64,000 bases of DNA from Brucella pecoris (GTDB taxonomy: Bacteria > Pseudomonadota > Alphaproteobacteria > Rhizobiales > Rhizobiaceae). Below, one piece after another: positions 59,006 to 64,000 of the stretch. The stretch's first letter is position 1; every line of letters begins with the position of its first letter. The notes under the pieces are model-generated. The model made no database searches and had not been told where the DNA came from. It worked only from the letters and a program-made list of their open reading frames with translations. Made by a program: the position numbers and the translations under genes. Location of the stretch: assembly GCF_006376675.1 (NCBI RefSeq), contig NZ_VEWK01000012.1, forward strand, positions 102,026 through 166,025, written 5' to 3'.

Positions 59006-59872
59006 TCACACCTCCTGATCGTGGCTTGTCATGACGGTGTAGAACACCCACGACAGGAGCAGGATAATGAGGAAGTAGATCAGCGACATAGCCGCTGCTG
59101 GCCCCAGATCGAATTGACCCAGTGCCATTTTGACCAGATCGATCGACAAGAAAGTCGTCGAATTGCCCGGCCCGCCGCCAGTCACCACAAAAGGCTCAGT
59201 ATAGATCATGAAACTATCCATGAACCGGAGCAGAACGGCGATCAGCAGAACGCGCTTCATCTTGGGTAGCTGGATGTAGCGAAATACCGAAAAGCGCGAA
59301 GCCCCATCAATCCTTGCTGCCTGATAATAGGCATCGGGGATGGATACGAGGCTCGCATAACACAGCAGCACCACAAGGCTGGTCCAGTGCCAAACGTCCA
59401 TGACGATGACCGTCACCCAGGCATCGAACGGATCGTTGACGTAATTGTAATCCAGTCCGAGCCAGTTGGCGTAATAGCCGAGCAAGCCGATGTCACTGCG
59501 TCCGAAAACCTGCCAGATCGTGCCGACCACGTTCCACGGGATCAGCAAGGGCAATGCCATGGTGACCAGACACACCGGGACCCAGAAGCCCTTTTTGGGC
59601 ATGTTGAGGGCAATCAGGATACCAAGAGGTATCTGGATAGCCAGGATGATGAATGAAAAAATGAGATTGCGCCCAAGCGCATCCCAGAAGCGACCGGAGT
59701 GAAGGATCTGTTCGAACCAGTCTGTTCCAGCCCAGAAGAACTGGTTGTTACCGAACGTATCCTGCACCGAATAATTCACTACTGTCATGAGCGGAATGAC
59801 GGCAGAAAAGGCGACCAGCACCAGCACCGGCAGGACCATGAACCAGGCCTTGTTGTTCCAGCTTTTTTCCAC
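59006..59872 (-). CDS. Glycerol-type ABC transporter permease (GlpP-like)
   Basis: A 288-residue membrane protein with six helices and the coupling motif YYQAARIDGASRFSVFRYIQLPKMKRV near residue 190. I choose GTG 59872 (GGAGGG 6 bases upstream, 2 bases after the ATPase stop); the frame is also open to 59899, overlapping the ATPase. MalF-type half of the channel. Not to be confused with the antiterminator family of the same gene name. Confidence 0.88.
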   Translation of the reverse strand: MEKSWNNKAWFMVLPVLVLVAFSAVIPLMTVVNYSVQDTFGNNQFFWAGTDWFEQILHSGRFWDALGRNLIFSFIILAIQIPLGILIALNMPKKGFWVPVCLVTMALPLLIPWNVVGTIWQVFGRSDIGLLGYYANWLGLDYNYVNDPFDAWVTVIVMDVWHWTSLVVLLCYASLVSIPDAYYQAARIDGASRFSVFRYIQLPKMKRVLLIAVLLRFMDSFMIYTEPFVVTGGGPGNSTTFLSIDLVKMALGQFDLGPAAAMSLIYFLIILLLSWVFYTVMTSHDQEV

Positions 59873-59874
59873 AG

Positions 59875-60945
59875 TCAGCCCTCCATTCCCACGCGCCACG
59901 AATCCGCGAATATACCGATTGCCTTCGGATCGAAGGTCACATGCGGATCAGTGGGTATCTCGTTATCCTCGCCGATCACGATGGCCAGTTTCTGCCCCTC
60001 GAAGCCCGCTCGCACGATACGGTAACGTCCAATATCCTCTACCTTGTCGATACGGATCGGCAGACCTTCACGACCGAGCCTGACAAATTCCGGTCGGATA
60101 CCCAATTCGATGCGCGTTGCATCGCCAGTCTGCGGTGTGCCGGGCAGCGGAATGGTTTGCGCGCCCACTGTCGCGGTGCGGCCTTCGATCCGGGCTGGCA
60201 TAAGGTTCATGCCCGGCGAGCCGATGAAATAGCCGACGAATGTATGCTTCGGACGCTCGAACAATTCCGCCGGGGTGCCGATCTGTACGATTTCCCCATT
60301 ATGCATCACCACGACCTTGTCGGCGAATGTCAGTGCCTCCGTCTGGTCGTGTGTGACATAAACCATCGTGAAACCCGTTTGACGGTGCATGCGCTTCAGT
60401 TGCGAACGCAACACCCACTTCATGTGCGGATCGATAACCGTCAGCGGTTCGTCAAAAAGGATCGCGTTTACATTCGCGCGTACCAGACCCCGACCGAGTG
60501 AAATCTTCTGCTTCTGATCGGCCGTCAGTCCGCGCGCGCGCCGCCCGGCAATGCCGTCGAGGTCCGTCATCTCCAGAATGTCCTTGACGCGACGTTGCAC
60601 TTCCGCTTCCGGCATACGTCGATTACGCAGCGGAAAAGCAAGATTGTCGAAAACGGTCATCGTGTCATAAACGACAGGAAACTGGAAAACCTGCGCAATA
60701 TTGCGATCCTCAGTGGCAAGTTCGGTCACGTCCTGGCCATCGAAAAGGATACGCCCTTCGGTCGGTTGCAGAAGGCCGGAGATGATGTTGAGCAGAGTTG
60801 TCTTGCCGCAGCCGGAAGGGCCGAGCAGCGCATAGGCACCGCCGTCCTCCCACTCATAATTGACCATGTTGAGCGCATATTCACCTGCGGCCTGTGCCTT
60901 TGCATTATAGGCGTGTCGGATATGATCGAGAGTGATACGTGCCAT
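59875..60945 (-). CDS. Glycerol-type ABC transporter ATPase, degenerate signature motif (GlpT-like)
   Basis: A 356-residue ATPase. Walker A GPSGCGKTT near residue 42, Walker B ILFDEPLTVID and H-loop VYVTHDQTEAL are intact, but the signature motif reads GLTADQKQKISLGRGL where LSGGQQQRxAxARAL is expected. C-terminal regulatory part present (IELGIRPEFVRL). ATG 60945 has AGGAGGG 6 bases upstream. It should pair with the next ATPase upstream in the operon; the lost signature affects only the nucleotide site built with the partner's Walker A. Confidence 0.9.
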   Translation of the reverse strand: MARITLDHIRHAYNAKAQAAGEYALNMVNYEWEDGGAYALLGPSGCGKTTLLNIISGLLQPTEGRILFDGQDVTELATEDRNIAQVFQFPVVYDTMTVFDNLAFPLRNRRMPEAEVQRRVKDILEMTDLDGIAGRRARGLTADQKQKISLGRGLVRANVNAILFDEPLTVIDPHMKWVLRSQLKRMHRQTGFTMVYVTHDQTEALTFADKVVVMHNGEIVQIGTPAELFERPKHTFVGYFIGSPGMNLMPARIEGRTATVGAQTIPLPGTPQTGDATRIELGIRPEFVRLGREGLPIRIDKVEDIGRYRIVRAGFEGQKLAIVIGEDNEIPTDPHVTFDPKAIGIFADSWRVGMEG

Positions 60946-60955
60946 CGTCGCCCTC

Positions 60956-62038
60956 CTACGTCGCCAGATCGACCGCATGGCCGACTGCACGACCGGTTTC
61001 GTCGAATGCCATCAGGTGTCGCGTGTCGAGATAGACTTCGATTTCGCGGTCGGGCTCGAGGATCTGGATGCCGTGCGCCAGCATGACCCAACGGTCCCCT
61101 TCGTAATCGAGATGTATAAAGCTCTCCGATCCGGCGATCTCGGACACCAGAGTACGGGCTCGAATGGGAACCGTCGTGTTCTCGGTTGGCTGCACAAGCA
61201 GGTGATGCGGCTGAAAGGCGATGGTCAGCGGACCGTCGCTTAATTTGGCCAACTGGCCCGGCACGGGAAGGGCGGGGCGATCGGCCCGCAGGAAACGGTC
61301 GCCTGACTTGACCATGCGCGCCGTGTTCAAGGGCGGGTCGGCAAATGTGCGTGCTGTGACGAGGTCGAGAGGGCGGCGATATACATCAATTGTACGGCCA
61401 AACTGGGTGATGCGGCCTTGCGAGAGCGCAGCCGTATTGCCGCCGAGCAGCAGGGCTTCCGAAGGTTCGGTCGTTGCATAGACGAAGATTGCGCCGGATT
61501 CGGCAAAGATGCGCGGCAGCTCTTCGCGTAATTCCTCACGCAGCTTGTAGTCGAGATTTGCCAGCGGTTCGTCAAGCAGCACCAGATTGGCCTTTTTCAC
61601 GATGGCCCGGGCAATCGCCGTGCGCTGTTGCTGGCCACCGGAAAGGTTGAGCGGTGTACGATCCAGATAAGGCGTCAGCTTGAGAAGTTCCGCTGCCTTG
61701 CGAACCTCACTGTCGATTTCCGATTGTGCCTTGCCGGCAATGCGCATTGGCGAGGCAATGTTTTCGTAGACGGTCAAGGCCGGGTAATTGATGAATTGCT
61801 GATAAACCATCGCCACATTGCGCTTCTGCACGGGCATGCCGGTAACATCCTGCCCGTCGAACAGGATCGAGCCCTCGCTTGGCTTGTCCAGTCCGGCCAT
61901 CAGACGCATCAGTGAAGTCTTGCCAGACAAGGTGGGGCCGAGCAGGACATTCAGGCTTCCGCGTGGAAGAATGAGGCTTGTGGAATGGATATGAGTCTCT
62001 CCACCCACCATTTTCGTGATATTTCGCAATTCCAGCAT
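60956..62038 (-). CDS. Glycerol-type ABC transporter ATPase, H-loop His missing (GlpS-like)
   Basis: A 360-residue ATPase. Walker A GPTLSGKTS near residue 34, signature NLSGGQQQRTAIARAI near 130 and Walker B LVLLDEPLANLD are intact, but the H-loop reads FVYATTEPSEAL: the switch His of xVTHD is Thr. ATG 62038 gives the normal MLELRNITK start, with GGAGGAGG 12-19 bases upstream; a TTG seven codons earlier is in frame. First gene of the transporter operon. No GlpR-type repressor gene is next to it. Confidence 0.9.
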   Translation of the reverse strand: MLELRNITKMVGGETHIHSTSLILPRGSLNVLLGPTLSGKTSLMRLMAGLDKPSEGSILFDGQDVTGMPVQKRNVAMVYQQFINYPALTVYENIASPMRIAGKAQSEIDSEVRKAAELLKLTPYLDRTPLNLSGGQQQRTAIARAIVKKANLVLLDEPLANLDYKLREELREELPRIFAESGAIFVYATTEPSEALLLGGNTAALSQGRITQFGRTIDVYRRPLDLVTARTFADPPLNTARMVKSGDRFLRADRPALPVPGQLAKLSDGPLTIAFQPHHLLVQPTENTTVPIRARTLVSEIAGSESFIHLDYEGDRWVMLAHGIQILEPDREIEVYLDTRHLMAFDETGRAVGHAVDLAT

Positions 62039-62954
62039 ATGTCCCGAGGCCTCCTCCAACCGTCGGAATTATTGCGCTTATTGGCTAATCCCCTCAATAT
62101 GGGCTTTCAGGGACTGTGCCTTACCCTTTATGAGCAACCTGCCCAGTTTGTTTCTTCGCAACAATTTCTGTTCTACGGTCAGTCTCGTCACGTGTTCACG
62201 AAGTGTGCGGGCGCTACCATACCGGGGTTTCCCAAAAGACCCTATCCGACATACTACAGCACAGCACCAGGCGCTCAACAAGCGCGAGCCTTCACGTGAG
62301 GCGGCGCGACAAGCAGAGACATCTTCTGTGTTCGAACAATCCCGGTTCGGATTATTTTGATAAGCAGACAATTCGCAATTTTGACGATAGCGCAGAGCGC
62401 AACTATTACCCCTGACGGTCATGAGTGGCTGGCCAGGATCAAAACAATTCGTGTTGGTCAGAGCCCTGACGTAGCCCCGTCTGACTGCCGTTCTCGCGAT
62501 ATCTCTGACGTTTATATCACCGTTATCTGAAGAGAGGGCACGCGCATTTGCAACTGACATGTTCCTCCGCTCGATCACACGTTCAGCCTTTGCCGGTGTG
62601 AAAGTGAATTAATGAAAATCGAAAACAAAAGGAAAGTCAAATGAAGATAATTGTTTCAATTGCGAAACCTGCTCAGCCGCCATTCGCACCGGGTGACCGG
62701 GCGAAATGATGGTGCGCGTTCGTTGTGAGCGGCGTGGGTTGGTTGGCTCAGGAAAATGGTCAAAATCCCGAGGCGATATGGACCGCGTTTACGCCAAACA
62801 CTCAAGGGAACATTGCGTATAGCAATGGCTACGCCGAAGCGTCGCCCGGAAATCAACCCCCAAGCCTTCGGAGCAGCCTTCCTGCTCAATGAGGGATGAA
62901 TGAGCAAGGAGCAGCACCGAAGGTAGTAGGGCGCGCGGTAGCGCGCCCCTGTCA
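62039..62954. other. Gap of about 900 bases without a convincing gene
   Basis: No recognised gene. A 160-codon minus-strand frame (62078-62560) has a good GGAGGAAC site before its ATG but a cysteine- and arginine-rich, unfamiliar sequence with codon use unlike its neighbours. A 99-codon minus frame (62656-62955) has no ribosome site. A hairpin GGGCGCGC/GCGCGCCC (62929-62948) follows the gene at 62955. The promoter of the glycerol-type operon must lie in the left part; I could not place it. Confidence 0.5.
62078..62560 (-). CDS. Doubtful ORF upstream of the glycerol transporter operon
   Basis: A 160-codon frame from ATG 62560, behind GGAGGAAC, ending 39 bases before the GlpS-like start on the same strand. 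The product is basic with scattered Cys (e.g. SAWCCAVVCRIG) and no domain I know. Frequent AGA/AGG and TGT codons are unlike nearby genes. It could be spurious, or debris of a lost regulator gene; position and ribosome site are the only support. Confidence 0.2.
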   Translation of the reverse strand: MSVANARALSSDNGDINVRDIARTAVRRGYVRALTNTNCFDPGQPLMTVRGNSCALRYRQNCELSAYQNNPNRDCSNTEDVSACRAASREGSRLLSAWCCAVVCRIGSFGKPRYGSARTLREHVTRLTVEQKLLRRNKLGRLLIKGKAQSLKAHIEGISQ

Positions 62955-63281
62955 TTAATAGTGGCCCCGCCTCACTCGTGGCCCACTGTAATAGGGGTGC
63001 CTGTGATGGTTGCGCCAGGCATTGTGCCTGTAATGACGGTGTGAATGCCAGCGCGGTCCACGATAATGGCGGTTATGCGAACGCCAATGGTTTCGCTGGT
63101 AATGATGCCGTTTCTTCCAGTGTTTCCGTGAATGATGGCCCCGATGATCCCGGACCTGTTCGACATTCGAACTCACGTCTGGCTTTGCGACGTTAAGCAT
63201 TGGTGCTGCGTTCGCTGCACCCGCTCCGATCAGCATCCCGACACCGAGAACACCGGCGATCAGTCCTTTAACTAGGTTCAT
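62955..63281 (-). CDS. Small secreted His/Arg-rich protein
   Basis: A 108-residue protein. ATG 63281 has AGGAG 8 bases upstream; a signal peptide (LIAGVLGVGMLIGAGAANA) is cut before APMLNVAKP. The mature part is extremely rich in His, Arg, Tyr and Trp (HHSRKHWKKRHHYQRNHWR and on to the end). Such proteins may bind metal or polyanions in the periplasm; no defined family is recognised. A GC hairpin lies just after the stop. Confidence 0.7.
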   Translation of the reverse strand: MNLVKGLIAGVLGVGMLIGAGAANAAPMLNVAKPDVSSNVEQVRDHRGHHSRKHWKKRHHYQRNHWRSHNRHYRGPRWHSHRHYRHNAWRNHHRHPYYSGPRVRRGHY

Positions 63282-63474
63282 TCTGCGTACTCCTTTCAAG
63301 TTCGCATCCTGAAACCTAGCGCATGAACTGACGATGAACAGGAAAATACAGGAAATATCCGGACTGGTGACCATGCAACATTTCCAGACAAAAACTGTAT
63401 CAGACTAGCACCTTCGCACTTCAACGACTACGTATAGGAATGAAGTCGTGCCTATGAAAACGTAAGGGAGAAAT

Positions 63475-63843
63475 ATGCTTAGAACTGGCGTCGTTGGAAC
63501 CATTCTGATGCTGTTTGCAGTTTTTCCTGCTGTGGCAAACGACGCGCAACTGGTCGCCGATATGGCTTCCAAGTGCTGGAAGTTGCCCGAGGACATGGAC
63601 TATCAACGAGCGTCTGCAACTTTCGAGGTTACATATAATGCCGAGGGCGAGTTGGTGCGCATTGTCACTGTCGAGTATCAGCCAGTTCGGCGGGCAGGTC
63701 GAGAATTTGCAATCAGCGCTCAACAGGCGTTGAATGAATGTGCGGACAAAACTCCGGTCAAGTCTCGGACAATCCGGGTCGTAATGCGATATACGGCACC
63801 TGCATCGGATGGACCATTGATCATGAAGAAGCCTCTCCGGTAG
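63475..63843 (+). CDS. Small exported protein, TonB-C/TolA-like fold possible
   Basis: A 122-residue protein with a signal peptide (LRTGVVGTILMLFAVFPAVA, cut before NDAQLV). The mature part has two Cys (KCWKLP and NECADK) and a pattern, ATFEVTYNAEGELVRIVTVEYQPVRRAGREFAISAQQALNECA, resembling the C-terminal domain of TolA/TonB-type proteins, where a beta-hairpin precedes a helix. AAGGGAGAAAT lies before the ATG. Periplasmic; function unknown. Divergent from the His-rich protein. Confidence 0.6.
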   Translation: MLRTGVVGTILMLFAVFPAVANDAQLVADMASKCWKLPEDMDYQRASATFEVTYNAEGELVRIVTVEYQPVRRAGREFAISAQQALNECADKTPVKSRTIRVVMRYTAPASDGPLIMKKPLR

Positions 63844-63877
63844 TCGGACAATGCTCCCACAAGCAACGCGATATCCC

Positions 63878-64000
63878 TCACATTACCTGATTGACGGTTA
63901 TAGCGATCATGTGGAGGACATCATCAGCGGAGCAGCCGCGGGAGAGGTCGTTTGCGGGTTTTGCGAGGCCCTGGAGCACGGGGCCGATGGCCTGTGCTCC
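63878..64000 (-). CDS. pta: Phosphate acetyltransferase, 3' end only
   Basis: The last 40 codons of a minus-strand gene cut by the right edge. The sequence GPVLQGLAKPANDLSRGCSADDVLHMIAIT is the conserved C-terminus of phosphotransacetylase (RPVNDLSRGCSVxDI in relatives). It interconverts acetyl-CoA and acetyl-phosphate, linking to the ackA-xfp operon 55 kb away. Only this fragment is visible, so a fused or longer form cannot be excluded. Confidence 0.85.
   Translation of the reverse strand, partial: GAQAIGPVLQGLAKPANDLSRGCSADDVLHMIAITVNQVM

Noticed and set aside
62656..62955. Minus-strand 99-codon frame
   Set aside because: No ribosome site, unusual composition and no similarity that I recognise; it runs across a GC hairpin that looks like a transcript end.
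1..64000. CRISPR arrays, insertion sequences, prophage or plasmid origin
   Set aside because: No regularly spaced direct repeats, no transposase, integrase or replication gene was seen on either strand; the repeats present are isolated palindromes.

Overview
The window looks like part of a Brucella/Ochrobactrum-type alphaproteobacterium (order Hyphomicrobiales). The evidence is the gene complement and its style: a eukaryote-type glutamine synthetase II with a sigma-54 promoter, DUF930 and DUF1634 proteins, a rhizobial-type glycerol ABC transporter with a DUF2160 subunit, many catabolic ABC transporters, and a family of mosaic palindromic intergenic repeats beginning TAGAGC. The assignment to genus is an inference from memory of these families, not from a search. 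There are no rRNA genes, intact tRNAs, prophage, insertion sequences or CRISPR arrays. It reads as accessory, catabolism-oriented chromosome sequence.

Layout. 1-4.3 kb: end of a catabolic ABC operon (SMP-30-like hydrolase cut by the window edge, RbsA-type ATPase, HMG-CoA lyase family enzyme, LivK-type binding protein). 4.3-5.0 kb: non-coding stretch with terminators, a broken fMet-like tRNA and repeats. 5.1-8.7 kb: ackA-xfp phosphoketolase operon. 9.0-15.2 kb: stress and membrane genes (DUF3597, GlsB/YeaQ-like, FUSC with MarR, RidA with TetR, Kef-type antiporter, tyrosine phosphatase). 15.3-19.0 kb: two envelope proteins, then a divergent Lrp-type regulator and alanine dehydrogenase. 19.1-26.0 kb: glycerol-type operon (MFS transporter, FGGY kinase, GlpD, AGPS-like FAD oxidase, glycerol-3-phosphate-responsive antiterminator) behind a strong promoter and a leader with mutually exclusive hairpins. 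26.3-27.5 kb: glnII. 27.7-35.1 kb: Pot-type ABC transporter with an HpcH/HpaI aldolase, a nitrilase-family amidase, an RraA-like protein and a LysR regulator. 35.1-39.7 kb: tandem inverted repeats, ChaC, small proteins, a Nudix hydrolase, two tiny overlapping membrane-protein genes, and a GntR regulator with a frameshifted TauE-type exporter and DUF1634. 39.8-46.1 kb: AraC-regulated polyol-type ABC operon with a sorbitol/xylitol-type dehydrogenase. 46.5-49.6 kb: orphan RTX protein and an acetamidase/formamidase. 50.6-55.6 kb: rbs-type ABC operon convergent with an exported nucleoside hydrolase. 56.0-62.0 kb: glycerol ABC transporter operon (GlpSTPQ-DUF2160-GlpV type). 62-64 kb: small secreted proteins and the 3' end of pta.

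How it fits together: two separate glycerol modules (19-26 kb metabolism, 56-62 kb uptake) could work as one pathway. The exported nucleoside hydrolase could release ribose for the adjacent ribose-type importer. The ackA-xfp operon gives phosphoketolase flux to acetyl-phosphate and ATP. The most interesting signals are the candidate RNA switch in front of the glycerol-type operon, the complementary degeneration of the two glycerol-transporter ATPases, and the pair of 30-32-residue overlapping membrane-protein genes next to a large GntR-type dyad.
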